A stretch of DNA of 64,000 nt from assembly GCF_032854445.1 (NCBI RefSeq), contig NC_088306.1, positions 4,462,373-4,526,372 of the forward strand, read 5' to 3'. This document shows positions 36,243 to 51,200 of the stretch, piece after piece. Made by a program: the position numbers and the translations under genes. The DNA comes from Liolophura sinensis. Taxonomy: Eukaryota > Mollusca > Polyplacophora > Chitonida > Chitonidae. The number at the start of each line of letters is the position of its first letter. Position 1 is the first letter of the stretch. The notes under the pieces were generated by a model, which did not search any database, was not told the origin of the DNA, and saw only the letters and a program-made list of their open reading frames with translations.

Positions 36243-39200
36243 ATATATATATTTATATATATATACATATAAAATTAAATACCACATGTGTATGTGGTAT
36301 GCGGAGATAGTGGAATGCATATACCCTGACATTGTGACACACTCTCAAAGATTCTAATAAATACCCAACGCACATTTCGACTTTGTAAACTACAGAATAA
36401 TTTCTACGACACAAAGTACATGTACATACCCAGGGACAGGGATGTAACGAAGTTTGTGATTGGCTGCATCAGTCACCTCCAAGTAGCCACTCAGATCTCT
36501 TGGTTTCACACCTGCTCAACAGATGGATCATTAAAATCCAATCAAACACAATAATTTATAGACTTAAATTTGAAAATTCAAAGTGACAATTACATTCAGC
36601 AAAATGCATGAGTTTTTAAAACAGACTTTACAGACAAAATTAGTAGCTTTGGAAACACTGACATAAGTCTTACAATATTCCAACTTTATTTGATACATGT
36701 ACATGTACGTTTATCTATTTTTATAGTTTTACACTGCACTCAAGAAAATTTCACATGAAGGAAGACACTCATGTGTACATGGATGAAATCAAACAGAGCC
36801 TGGGAGCAAAGCTGGCAGACTGTGGGGGAAACCAATAACAAAATAAAGAAACAAGATAGTATCTAGAGAAACTAAGCATGACCTAGGGAAACCAAAAAAA
36901 CAAAAGACCGAAACCCAGCCATGGTTAATAAAACCAAGCAGATTCTGGAAAACTCAGCACAGAAAAGGAAACAAAGTGGAGCCTGTGAAAACTTACACAT
37001 CAGGGAAACTAAGCGCAGATTGGGGAAACCAAGCACAGATCGGGGAAAACAAGCGCAGAAACCAAGCGTACATTGGGATAACCAAACGCACATCTGGGAA
37101 ACCAAACCCAAATCGGGGCAACCAAGCAAAGATCAGGGAAACCAAGCGCATATAGGGGAAACCAAGCCCAGATCAGGGAAACCAAGCGCATATAGGGGAA
37201 ACCAAGCCCAGATCAGGGAAACTGGTGTTGTCGGCCAACGAAAACATGATGAATGTCATAATTACACCAATAAATGCTGGTTTCGCATATAGTCTACATT
37301 TAGAGAGAAATATAATCTAACTGTTCATGTAAAATGGCAACGAAAACATTTCATGACTATTCCGTGACCCTCACCATAAGGATAAGCAGCCTCTGGGACA
37401 TTGCGTGTGTTCAAGGCTCGGATGACCTGGCCTGATTTTGGTAAGTAGGCCAATGTCGCACCCAAATTTGGCGCGGCAGGTTTTATGCTCCCCATCAGCC
37501 CAAACAGCGGGTCAGCCTTGGAGTGCTTGTCATTATCAGGCAGAGGTTCTCGGGGAGAGACGTAAATCTCATGGGGAGGCTAAAAAGCGTCACCGGAAAA
37601 CAGACAGTAGTGATAATAAATATCAGAAAACAGTCAGTAGTGATAACAAATATCAAAAAACACACAGTAATGATAGCAAATATCAGAAAACAGACAGTAG
37701 TGATAACAAGTATCACAAAACAGACAGTAGTGATAACAAGTATCACAAAACAGACAGTAGTGATAACAAGTATCACAAAACAGACAGTAGTGATAGCAAA
37801 TATCAGAAAACAGACAGTAGTGATAACAAGTATCACAAAACAGACAGTAATGATAGCAAATATCACAAAACAGACAGTAATGATAGCAAATATCAGTACA
37901 TCTTGGAGTTGTTGTCACAACACACTTAGTCACGTTATTTATTTATTTAATGGAAATTCACATAAAGAAAAGTGCTAGCATGCCAACCACTAGGTGCCCA
38001 AACCACTACTTTTATAAAGAAATACCTGTTAGACATATCCCTTGGACCTCATAACAATGAGACTGAAGCCAAAGATGCTAGAGATCTGATAAAAGGCTTT
38101 ACATGAATGCATTTAACTTTTAGAGGGAGTCACGAGGTATCTGTTTGGAGAATGAAGAGTCTGATGTTGAAGTGATAAATACACCTTTGGTCAGTGTACT
38201 GCAAAGGTTCAACCTTCTGATCTTCAGTGTAATTTTTGCATACAATTATTATGAAAATAACCCTAGAAATGGTTTGCTTGTTTCACTAAAGATGTAAGCT
38301 TCATCAAACTACGCAGATTATTTCTCTTCACCCCATAATTCTCTTGGAATGTTTCAAAATATTGGCTGCAGAGGTGGCTGAAAAAGTTGAAGAATCTTGT
38401 AGACATCTTACTTGTAGGTCAGGCGACCGAGTGACCACACTGGTGTAGGACTCACAAGTGAGCACAGCTCTCCTAGGAGAACTGACAGTCAGTGTAGACA
38501 TCTCACCTGTAAATCAGGTAACCCATTGACCACACTGGTATAGGACTCACAAGTGCCCACAGCTCTCTTAGGAGAACTGACAGTCAGTGCAGACATCTCA
38601 CCTGTAGATCAAGTAACCCATTGACCACCCTGGTGTAGGACTCAGAAGTGACCACAGATTTCCTATGGAAACTGACAAGCTACCTGTAGGTCAGGTAACC
38701 CAGTGTTCACACTCGTGTAGGACTCAGAAGTGACCACAGCTCTACTAGGAGAACTGACGGTCAGTGTAGACATCTTACCTGCAGATCAGGTAACCCAATG
38801 ACCACATTAGTGAAGGACAGAAGTGACCACAACTCTACTAGGAGAACTGACAGTCAGTGTAGACACCTTACCTGTAGATCAGGTTATCCACTGACCACAA
38901 TGGTGTAGGACTCAGAAGTGAGTCCTAGCAGATTTGCTAGGAGAACTGACAATCAGTGTAGATATCTCACCTGTAGATCAGGTAACCCAATGACCACATT
39001 AGTGAAGGACACAAGTGACCACAACTCTACTAGGAGAACTGACAGTCAGTGTAGACATCTCACCTGTAAATCAGGTAACCCATTGATCACAATGGTATAG
39101 GACTAAGAAGTGACCACAACTCTACTAGGAGAACTGACAGTCAGTGTAGATATCTTACCTGTAGATCAGGTAACCCAATGTCCACACTGGTGTAGAACTG

Positions 39201-42200
39201 AGAAGTGGCCACAGCTCTGTTAGGAGAACTGATGGTCAGTGTAGATATCTCACCTGTAAATCAGGTAATCCAATGACCACACTGGTGTAGGACTCAGAAG
39301 TGACCAGGACTCTGTTTGGAGATGAGATGGTCATTTCCAGGGCTTGACTTAACACATCATCATTCAGAGGAGTTGATGCACCGTAGGTGATTGATGGAAT
39401 GGTGTCTGCAAAAAAAAAAGAAAAAAGGATTTTTGATTACTTTCATTTTAGGGGTGGGGGAGGGATCAAAATTAAAAACACAATCTTAAAGGCAAACTGA
39501 TCGAATTTGTGAGTGAGTACGAGTGATTGAGGTTTAACGTCGTACTTAACAATTTTTCAGTCATATGACGACGAAGGAATCCTTTGAGTGCATGTTATGT
39601 ACCTCCTTTATTGCAGGATGGATTTCCACTGCTCTTTTATCTATTGGTGCTTCAATGAGACGACTTTTCAAGTAAGCCGAGCCATTATACTGATACGGTT
39701 CAACCAGTCGTTTCACTATCCCCTTTATGCTCAATGCCAAGTGAGGGAGTTACTACTTCCTCTTTTAAGGTGTGACTCGAGCCAGGATTGAGCCTGGATC
39801 TACTGCTCCCAGATCAAATTTGTAACAGTCCTCAATACATGTTCAGAATGTATTCTTCATGGATTGATCTGATTCTTTCACAAACACAAAACCTATAAAG
39901 ATCTGTCCCAATACTCATTGGATTCTTTCACAAACACAAAACCTATAAAGATCTGTCCCAATACTCATTGGAATCTTTCACAAACACAAAACCTATAAAG
40001 ATCTGTCCCAATACTCACTTCCTTCATCGTGAATAGCATGCAGGAAGAACTGATCATTCTGCCTCTTCAACATATACTTTCTGCAAAAACAAAATTTTTC
40101 CACCACTTAATACAAAGAAGCCTCAGCCTGAGTCTGGCATTGCATGTATGTCCATCACAAAATGACTACATCTCTATAATAAAGAAACCATGTTATAAAA
40201 CACGTTGAGTCAGTTCTGCCACAGTTTTGTGAAGTACAGGACATCTGTCATGTTGGTATATCACTACTGAAGTCTGGTGGAAGTGCCATTATATTCGTTA
40301 CAATTCAACAACAACAGACCACAGGCTGACAAAACTTTGTTAAATTGCATGTCTTGGATGACGGGGATACTACTTTCAACAACAGGCTTCAAATTTCAAT
40401 CTCAAAATCTCTGTTTAACGTTGGTTGGTTAAAACAAATTAACATTAGCCAAAGGCTACTCATGCCGACGGGACAAACAATGACTAGTACCACAGTAGTA
40501 AATGACAATCGACTTAAACAGAAGCGAATTACATCGGAACAATGCACATATACTGATCCTCTTTTTATAACCTCCATATATCAGAGAGTTCCAAAATCGC
40601 ACTGCTATTGCGCAAATGCTACACCATTACTGGTTCCACCGTGTTATTAAATGCAAATGAATAACAAGGCTTACGTCATGGCAAGCATGTCACATTTTCC
40701 TTTACAACTATTTTGAGGCTCTGTCTGGCTAATGCAAACATTTCAAAAACAATTCATGTATTGTGTAAACTGATGTTTTCCCAAGCGACCATGACTTACT
40801 TTCCCTCATTAGCCTCCACAATGAGCCAATCATCTTTGGCCACCAGGTGGAGTGATTGTATCAAGATTGGCAGCTGGACACAGCTGGTCACACCTTCCAG
40901 CATGTTCATCACTTCCACTGTGTCCCTGACAAAACAAACACATACATCAAGATTGGCAGCTGGACACAGCTGGTCACACCTTCCAGCATGTTCATCACTT
41001 CCACTGTGTCCCTGACAAAACAAACACATGTATCAAGATTGGCAGCTGGGCACAGCTGGTCACACCTTCCAGCATGTTCATCACTTCCACTGTGTCCCTG
41101 ACAAAACAAACACATACATCAAGATTGGCAGCTGGACACAGCTGGTCACACCTTCCAGCATGTTCATCACTTCCACTGTGTCCCTGACAAAACAAACACA
41201 TGTATCAAGATTGGCAGTTGTATTCAGCTGGTCACACCTTCCAGCATGTTCATCACCTCCACTGTGTCCCTGACAAAACAAACACATGTATCAAGATTGG
41301 CAGTTGTACACAGCTGGTCACACCTTTCAGCATGTTCATCACCTCCACTGTGTCCCTGACAAAACAAACACATACGTATCAAGACTGGCAGCTGGACACA
41401 GCTGGTCACACCTTCCAGCATGTTCATCACTTCCACTGTGTCCCTGACAAAACAAAAACATACATATCAAGACTGGCAGCTGGACACAGCTGGTCACACC
41501 TTCCAGCATGTTCATCACCTCCACTGTGTCCCTGACAAAACAAAAACATGTATCAAGACTGAGGGCTGGACACAGTTGGTCACACCTTCCAGCATGTTCA
41601 TCACTTCCACTGTGTCCCTGACAAAACAAAAACATGTATCAAGATTGAGGGCTGGACACAGTTGGTCACACCTTCCAGCATGTTCATCACCTCCACTGTG
41701 TCCCTGACAAAACAAAAACATGTATCAAGACTGAGGGCTGGACACAGTTGGTCACACCTTCCAGCATGTTCATCACTTCCACTGTGTCCCTGACAAAACA
41801 AAAACATGTATCAAGACTGAGGGCTGGACACAGTTGGTCACACCTTCCAGCATGTTCATCACCTCCACTGTGTCCCTGACAAAACAAAAACATGTATCAA
41901 GACTGAGGGCTGGACACAGTTGGTCACACCTTCCAGCATGTTCATCACTTCCACTGTGTCCCTGACAAAACAAACACATGTATCAAGACTGAGGGCTGGA
42001 CACAGTTGGTCACACCTTCCAGCATGTTCATCACTTCAACTGTGTCCCTGACAAAACAAAAACATACACTGGAGAGGATGTGTCAGAAATCTGTCATAGA
42101 CAGGGGAGATAACTCCTCCCGGGATATTCAGCATTCCTCTACTTATAAAACATGCCACCAATGAAGAAATAAAATATTTTGAGGCTCTTGTGCATTAAAC

Positions 42201-45200
42201 ATTAACCAATCCATCAAAAGAAGTCGAAAATAAATTAGTTAATCCACTTACCCATTCACTTTGTAGAAAACCAGCATACCTTCAGCTTCATGAGCAAACT
42301 CACCACACATCCTGTATGTGGGCTGCAAACCAATCGATACCAATCAATATCCAACATATAATAAACACGGATATTAAACTCAGCACAGGTAGTTTAGTTT
42401 TACAATATATCAATGAGATTCATGAAATGAACAAGTAGATGGTCCACATTTTGTACATCTTCAATAAAGTTAAGATCTAAATGGTTTATATATTCCACAT
42501 ATAACTCATGTAGTAAAATTCGTCATTCATGTAAGGACAATTTTAATCCTAATTTCAAAATTCACTTTTTATTACAAGTACCTCGTTTGACTGGAAGCGC
42601 CACCTGTCCTTTGGAGGTTCCGGTAAGAAAGGGGAGATAATCCTCATGATATTCCCACTTTCCACATTGATACTCAGAACAACATTTGTCTGTAAGCGAG
42701 TCAATCAGTATGCACTGTAATTTGTGATACAAGTAACTAATTTACACTTCTTGACACAGAATCATGTAAGTGTAAAAAATTTACCATTTAAGAGGATGAA
42801 TTAAAATATATTTGTCATCAAAGTTTCCCAAACATGAATACCAAGCCCCAAAATCACAAAACAATGTTAGACTTGAATTTAAGTTTATGTATATCCTGTT
42901 CCTCTTATTTCAGCTGAAATTTACTTCACAACAGCTTACCTAGAATTTTTAACACATTGTCAAGTAATAGTCTAACCTTGTTACATGGAAATATTGGTGT
43001 TAAAGTGATTTGAAAATTTGACTTAGGCCTAAGATCACTTCAAACATCCCGGGAATGATGTAAGCGGAAACAAATGTGTTCTCTACTTACAGAAATCACT
43101 GAAGAGGGACTGGTTAAAATTGATAATATGCATGTAACACCGATTACGATTTTCTCCGTGGTCTGTGATTCTGCTAACATTTACTTTGAACTGCGACATC
43201 TCGGTCATACAAACATCAATGAACATTCACGGCTGTGCTTTTTGAATGTTCTGTCGGATACTTTGTCAATGCTTATATACATTTAGTCTAGTGTTGTCTT
43301 TGCTTTTGACTATTCTCCCCACCTACCACTTCTTCATGGAGTACAACTGTATCATAGAGGGAGGCGCCCATGGCAGCGATCTTGACGTGTGGGCGATACG
43401 CGCCCCGGGTGCTGGGGAAGACGTCATACAAATCGATGCCCGTCATACTCCTCTGATCGGGTGACATGGAGTAGACACAAATCGGGTGTGCCGTCGCAAC
43501 GTGAATGACATCTGACACCTTCTGACCTGGTGCTGCCCGAGATGCACTCTCCCCTGTTTGAGGTAAAAAAAAATGGAGAGTGTATTTTTTCATTTCAGGC
43601 AAAGGATTTGTACTGTCATTTTCTTAAATAGCAGATGTCAAATGTAAGTGGATCAAACTGACATATACCAGTACTGAAGAAAATGACGGCAGACATATCC
43701 TACGGTTATGACAGCGATTATTATGAACTTCCATTAAAATAATTCTTTACTATTACATGTACAAAATTCAAAGATTTTAAATTACATGTAATGGTAAATT
43801 ACAGGTAACAGTAAATTACAGGTACATGTAATGGTAAATTAGAAGTAATGGTAAATTACAGGTATATGTAACGGTAAATTGCATATAATGATGAATTGGA
43901 AGTAATGGTAAATTACAAGTAACGGTAAATTACAGGTAACAGTAAATTACAGGTACATGTAAAGGTAAATTAGAAGTAATGGTAAATTACAGGTATATGT
44001 AATGGTAAATTATATGTAACGGTAAATTACATGTAATGGTAAATTGGAAGTAATGGTAAATTGGAAGTAATTGGAAGTAATGGTAAATTACAGGTATATG
44101 TAACGGTAAATTACATGTAATGGTAAACTGGAAGTAACGGTAAATTACAAGTAACAGTAAATTACAGGTAACAGTAAATTACAGGTACATGTAATGGTAA
44201 ATTACAAGAAACGGTAAATTACAGGTAATGGTAAATTACAAATCTGTAATGGCAAAAAATGTCAGAAAATTCTCTGTAACCAATACTGATATTTGAACAC
44301 AAAAACTATTCCCATGTAACAACATAGTGTTGTAAATCACCTAAAATATCCGTCATGACTAAGTCGCAAAGTTTTCTGAGAGTTCTATTTTGAGAAAGGT
44401 CTTCTGAGTTTTGTTTGGAATGTATGATACCCAACTGGAAAAATATATTACAGTTTTATAAGACTCAAAATTAATATTTTTGACTTCATTATGCCTAAAA
44501 TGTGGGGTTTTTTGGGGGGGTTTCTTTTTACAAAATTTTTGGTTATTTACAGTAATTAAGCAAATTATTTTGGAAGCTTGCAAGTTGAGTGAGTAACAGT
44601 GCCTGACATACCATTACAGTTTTAGTTCTGCCAGTTGGGATTAAGATAGTTTATGTCAATCCCAGCCTAAGGATTTTCCTCCATAATTTTTAAAACTTGT
44701 TTGACCTTAATCTCACCTTTACGCACAGCAAGGTCACTGATTATGTTAGTGTCGTGCATAGGGATGGTCCAATAGGATTGCTGCTCTGTGAACAGGGAGG
44801 AGCGTGCTTCTGTTCTGTCCAGTGAGAACTGTTCTACTGTCAGTTGGACTGGACCCTAGAAACATACAGAGCAACAATGAAACATTTGAATAAAACAAGC
44901 CAAAAAAGTGTTAACTGTTTCCACTCAGGTGAGAATTCTCCCACCTACATGTATTTGAGAACTGTTTCCACCCAGCTGGGAATTGTTTCCACTAAGATGA
45001 GAACTGTTTCCACTCAAGTGAGAACTCTTCCACCTACCTGTATGTGAGAACTGTTTCCACTCAGGTGAGAGACGTTTCCACTCAGGTGAGAACTCTTTCA
45101 TCTACATGTATTTGAGAACTGCTTCCTCCCAGATGGGAACTGTTTCCACTCAGGTGAGAGCTGTTTTCACCAAGGTCAGAATTCTTCCCACCCAGGTGAG

Positions 45201-48200
45201 AGCTGTTTCCACCCAGGTGAGAACTCTTCCACCTACATGCATGTGAGAACTGCTTCCACCCAGATGGGAATTGTTTCCACTTAGGTGAGAGCTGTTACCA
45301 CTCATTTGACAACTTTTTCACCTACAGGAGCCTCCGTGGCTCAGTTGGTTAGCGCACTAGCACAGCATAATGACCCAGGAGCCTCTCACCAACGGTCACT
45401 GTGAGTTCAAGTCCAGCTCATGCTGGCTTCCTCTCCGGCCGTATGTGGGAAGGTCTGCCAGCAACCTGTGGATGGTGGATGGTCGTGGGTTTCCCCCGGG
45501 CTCTGCCCAGTTTCCACCCACAATAATGCTGGTCGTATAAGTGAAATATTATTCAGTACGGTGTAAAATACCAATCCAAAAAATAAATAAATAAATAAAT
45601 TTTTCACCTACATATATGTGAAAACTGCTTCCTCCCAGATGAGAACTGCTTCCACCCAGGTGAGAACTCTTCCACCTACATGTATGTGAGAACTGTTTCC
45701 ACCCAGCTGGGGATTGTTTCCACTCAGGTGAGAAATGTTACCACTAAGGTGAGAAGTGTTTCCACTCAGGTGAGATCTCTTCCACCCGCATGTATGTGAG
45801 AACTGTTTCCACCCAGCTGGGGATTGTTTCCACTCAGGTGAGAAATGTTACCACTTAGGTGAGAAGTGTTTCCACTCAGGTGAGAACTCTTCCACCCGCA
45901 TGTATGTGAGAACTGTATCCACTTAGATAAGGTGGAAACCTAACAAAAAAGTTACAGGGGGCCTCCGTGGCTCAGTCGGTTAGCGCGCTAGCGCAGCGGA
46001 ATGACCCAGGAGCCTCTCACCAATGCGGTCGCTGTGAGTTCAAGTCCAGCTCATGCTGGCTTCCTCTCTGGCCGTAAGTGGGAAGGTCTGCCAGCAACCT
46101 GCGGATGGTCGTGGGTTTCCCCCGAGCTGTGCAGTTACAAACTGAAAAAAAGCTAAAATATGGATCACACTAACCAATTCTGTTTCTTGACATTACCTTG
46201 ATGCCAAGTGTTCTGCTCTCAACAGGGCAGCTCATCACGGATGTCTTCTTGCGGCCTTCAGAAGTTGAAACATTCCAAATGCCGGCAAATTCAAACTTCG
46301 GGAGAGGAAATCTGCATGAGGAAAGAAGAAAGGAAACCTGAAGAAAAGCTAGGAGTAAAAATCAGTAGATGAGATGAAAACTCATTTTCCTTTATATCAC
46401 TGAGATGAAACATTAGCTGTGCACGTCCAACAGAATGACAAAAGCCACCAGACTTATAATGTCTCACCAATCACCAATCACAGTACATTGACACCACGTC
46501 CACAAATGATAAAAACGGACATCAATATGATTCTGCAATGGTTTTCTTTCCTACATCCTGTGTTAAAAAGAGCAAATACAGAGGGACTCTGAAAGACGGA
46601 CTGATTGATTGATTGGTTCGTTGGAATTAATGCAACATTTGGCTCCTGTGATGGCAGTTGGTTTCAGGGAATGGAGTAAAGCTCCAAACACTAGCAAATA
46701 AAGGATTAAATTTTGCATAAAATTTCATGTGATGAACGAGATCAACATGAATGCGATATTCCAGGGAAGCCTACTGTATTCCCATGAACTTGATGTACCA
46801 TGACCCGAAGAAGCACCGTCAACAGCTTATAGGGAGACGGAATCAATTTTGATTGGTTGGTGTAGGAGATAGGAAAGCCCAGGCAACATGTATGTCTAGC
46901 TTAAACTGACTTTTAGGTAGGTATTGCTGAATTTTTCAAGTGTGACCAAGGCTGTGAGGCATAAACCAGGAAACTATATGTATCTCTGCTCTCAACCAAT
47001 CAGTATAGACTCTGTATCCCTTTAATGGCGGAAGGACATCATGAAAGATTGTCATCCCTCAGTGAAGAGCTGTGATATTACAAGACAGGTAAGCAGCAAA
47101 GAACAGTATTCTGTTCTAGCAGCAGACAGGTTATTAACATTTTTTTTGTTTATTAATCATACTCTTTATGCATGTATATGTGTTTGTTCTCATTTCTTAA
47201 AATCGAGGTCAGGTTAGAAGGTGGAGGAAACTGTGTAGGGGGTGGAGAAACCTGTGCGGGGGGTGGAGGAGACTGTGCAGACTGGGGGAAACTGTAGGGA
47301 TTAGAGGAAACTGTGTGGGCAGTGGCGGAGACTGTGCAGACTGGGGGAAACTGTAGGGATTAGAGGAAACTGTGTGGGCAGTGGAGGAAATTGTGTGGAA
47401 AGTGGAGAAATGGTGTGGGCAGTGGAGGAAACTGTGTGGGCAGTGGAGGAAATTGTGTGGAAAGTGGAGAAATGGTGTGGGCAGTGGAGGAAACTGTGTG
47501 GGCAGTGGAGGAAATTGTGTGGAAAGTGGAGAAATGGTGTGGGCAGTGGAGAAAGCTGTGTGGGCAGTGGAGGAAATTGTGTGGAAAGTGGAGAAATGGT
47601 GTGGGCAGTGGAGGAAACTGTGTGGGCAGTGGAGGAAATTGTGTGGAAAGTGGAGAAATGGTGTGGGCAGTGGAGAAACCTGTGTGGGCAGTGGAGGAAA
47701 CTGTGTGGAAAGTGGAGAAATGGTGTGGGCAGTGGAGGAAACTGTGCAGGTCTCACAGCTCCAGGCTAGGTAATTGTACTTGACATACTATCAGACATAA
47801 TGCTACACCTATTAAAACCATCATTAGCATCAAAGGCAACTCGATAGTGCTACATATGCAGTTGTCTGTAAGTATACGACTCATGTGTAACAGGAAGATG
47901 AAAAATATTTCACTTAAATACATGTAAGAATGTGATCCTGATTGTGGGACAAGAAAACTGGAATGTAAGCCATCACCCTTCTCCAAATCCAATACACTGA
48001 CAAAACCTCTCGAACGTGAAGCCAAAACAGCAAGACTTGGATCTGAACCTGTGACACACTGGTCAAGGGCACTATAGTCAGACTAAGCCAGTGCTTTAAG
48101 CTATGCTGTCATGTCACACCAACAGATGGCCTTGTATCAGGAGGTTTGTGAGGTACTTGGTCAAGGGCAGCATCTTACCCTGGGCACCATTATTACCTCC

Positions 48201-51200
48201 ACCCATGAAACAGACAATGTACTGTCGTCATGGTTATATACATGACAGATAAACATTCTTGCGAACTCTTTTAAACACCGATCAAATGAATAAATTAAAT
48301 AAATAAATTAAATCAAATAAATAGAAAGTTTGAAATGTGTACCACGGGATGAATATCACATCTAGAAACATATCAGCTCAGTCAAATTTTGCTCAATTAA
48401 ACATGATGCTAGATAATGCCTGAAAAACAAATGGAAAAACAAGAGAAAAAAAGAGAGGTAAAAGATTCATCTCATACAAGTTTATTCACGTTTTTCATTA
48501 AATATTCATCATTGGGTACACATTTCAAATTCTTTACAATATTTGGTGAAATAAATTGAACAATAATTAATATCAATGATGATTTGATATTTTTTTGCTG
48601 ACTTGCCCCGACGCTTCTCAGACTGCACACAAACATTCTTATATTGATACCATGCCACATTTTATAATACATGTATCTCCACTAGGATTACTGAACAGAA
48701 TTATCTGAAACTGATAATTCCATAAAAAAAGCATTAAAACGTTTACAGCCTGCTTTAAATATGTGAATACATCATCACCATTGAAATTGCATCTACAAGT
48801 AACAGAACATTTGTCAGGACTTGCAGTTAGACTACATGTATCCTGCGTGAATTAGACATTATTTTTCACAGGCAGACTCTATGCATTAATTAATTATCAA
48901 TGAAAAGTCTGATGGACACCATGACACCCTCCAACTATGTAATTCAATTTTAGTCACCCTGATCATTTCCCTGCACAGATTCATTGTAAAAAGACATGAT
49001 TAAATGCACGTATTAAACACCTGTAAATTCCCTGAGATAGCCTACAACCTGAATGAATAAATAAGCATGTACATATTTATTTGTTTATTTCATTGGTGTT
49101 TTACGCCATACTCAAGAATATTTCACTTTTACGACGGCGGCCAGCATTATGGTGGGAAGAAACCGGGCACATGGCGAAACCAACTACCATCCGCGCATTG
49201 CTGCAGACCTTCCCACTTACAGCCAGCATGTACATAGAATCAAGTAATACACCCTTCTGTTGTGAATTAGTCCATGGATTTTTAAACCAGGCTTCATGGA
49301 ATTGAGATATCCTAGTTCATGAAACATGATTTTATAAAGTATTCTGAGGCTGGAGTATGGAGTATTTTGCAACACATTTAGCAATTACTGTATTACATGC
49401 TGGCCGTAAGTGGGAAAGTCTTCTGCCCCCCCCCCCCCCCCTCCCCCCATTTTGATGTACTGGACACCACACACCATTATACAAAAAAATAAAAAAATTC
49501 CTGGTTACTATTCAGATCTGATACATTTTTCACAAACATCCTTTATAGTTTGCATTTCTAAAATGTCGCCAATTTACAAAAAATCTATAATGATATAGAA
49601 CACCTGTACTGGCCAATGATCTAAAGAGGCTCTGACATGTGAATGATCACCATCACCATGGCAACCAGGTCATACCAAGAATCATAGTTCGATGATGTTA
49701 TCATACATAAAAGTTTTACCCTTTGACACTCTCAAGTTTCAGTTAACATTTTACTTCAAATAACCACATATTCCATGTGCATGTATTTACACAGATGCAC
49801 TCTCTATTCTCATTATTGCTTGCCATGATGAACCACACATGTACATTTAAACAATCATCAATTTAAAAGAATTAGTTTTCATTTTATACCCTAAAATGTT
49901 TAGGCACACATGCAGTCATCAAAACACCCATCTCATCATGCATCAGCCATTTTTTCGTTTTGCGCTTATATTACATGATGCTGTGTGGGAGATTTTCTTG
50001 TTATAGTGGTTGGCATACTAGCAGGGTGCAATGGCCCAGGAGCCTGGTTTAACTCCTTCCAGTCACTATGAGTTTATGTCCACTCTGGTTTCCTCTTCAG
50101 CTGTACAAGGTTAGGTCTGTCAGCAACCTGCGGATGGTCGTGGTTTCCCCCAAGCTGTTCCCCGTTTGCTCCCACGATAATGCTGGCTGAGTGAAATATT
50201 CTTGAGTGTGCCGTAAAACACAAATAAAATAAATAAATAAATAAATATAAGGCAGCGATAATAATCACTCTGTATTATTTTTAACGCAGTTTCTTCTTTA
50301 TGACATAAGTTTTCTCAATAAATCGACCCTAATCTGAAAAACTCATTAATCACAAAGATATTTTTCGTTAACTAATCTTTAATGTCACATGTTTCTCAAT
50401 CACTAACCCTCCCTCTCTCCCTGCAGATCAGATAGAGGCCACTAACTCCCTCCCTCCCTCTCTCCCTGCAGATCAGACAGAGGCCACTAACTCCCTCCCT
50501 CCCTCTCTCCCTGCAGATCAGACAGAGGCCAATTACTCCCTCCCTCCCTGCAGATCAGACAGTGCCTTACTCTTTGGCCAGGTTCACATTAGCTGACGTC
50601 GCCCCCAGGGGTATCCCATGTTTCTCCATTGTCTGTACAATCATCTCCTGAAGCTCCTTGTTGTAGGAATCAAAATCAAACACGTTCTTTACAACATTGG
50701 TTAGACCTTCCTCTGGGAATTTCTGGAGAATGAAAAAATAAAAAAGAACTCACTTTTACCCCAATTCTTCACTTGTTGATATGTAATATACATGTATACA
50801 TTGTTTGCCTCCTTTCATATTTAAGACTACTGTTATGCATGCACATAAATCTTTCAAAATAAGAGCATTACTACAGTTGACTATTGTAGGTATCCAGGAT
50901 TCTCTGTAACACTAAACCTTAGGTGTGTTTCTGGAAGCTAATCATGTCCATTTAACACCTCGCATCAATACTTTAAGGGCAAAGAAAACACTAAAATAAA
51001 GTATTTATCAGATAAAAGATCATTGATCCATGTCCAGGAAAATTGTTTGATTTATTTTTTCAGAAACTTAAATGCATTTAAAATATTAGTCTGTTGGGAC
51101 CCAGAGGGTATCAGTGAGGTCACTGCAATATTTCTGGACCTTGAAACGAACTATTTCTGAAACAGTTCGTTTCAAGGTCCGTTTGCTGAATACATTCATA

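Noticed and set aside
36086-36332. Open frames of repeated Ile-Tyr on both strands
   Set aside because: (AT)n microsatellite.
40796-41979. Series of 68-100-codon open frames on both strands
   Set aside because: Decoy exon copies of VWA8 exon w14 and their complements. The 86-bp unit shifts frame each time.
47301-47783. 130-151-codon open frames on both strands rich in Trp/Gly or His/Pro
   Set aside because: Caused by 21-nt sub-units in a minisatellite; every frame is open, and no splice or homology support exists.
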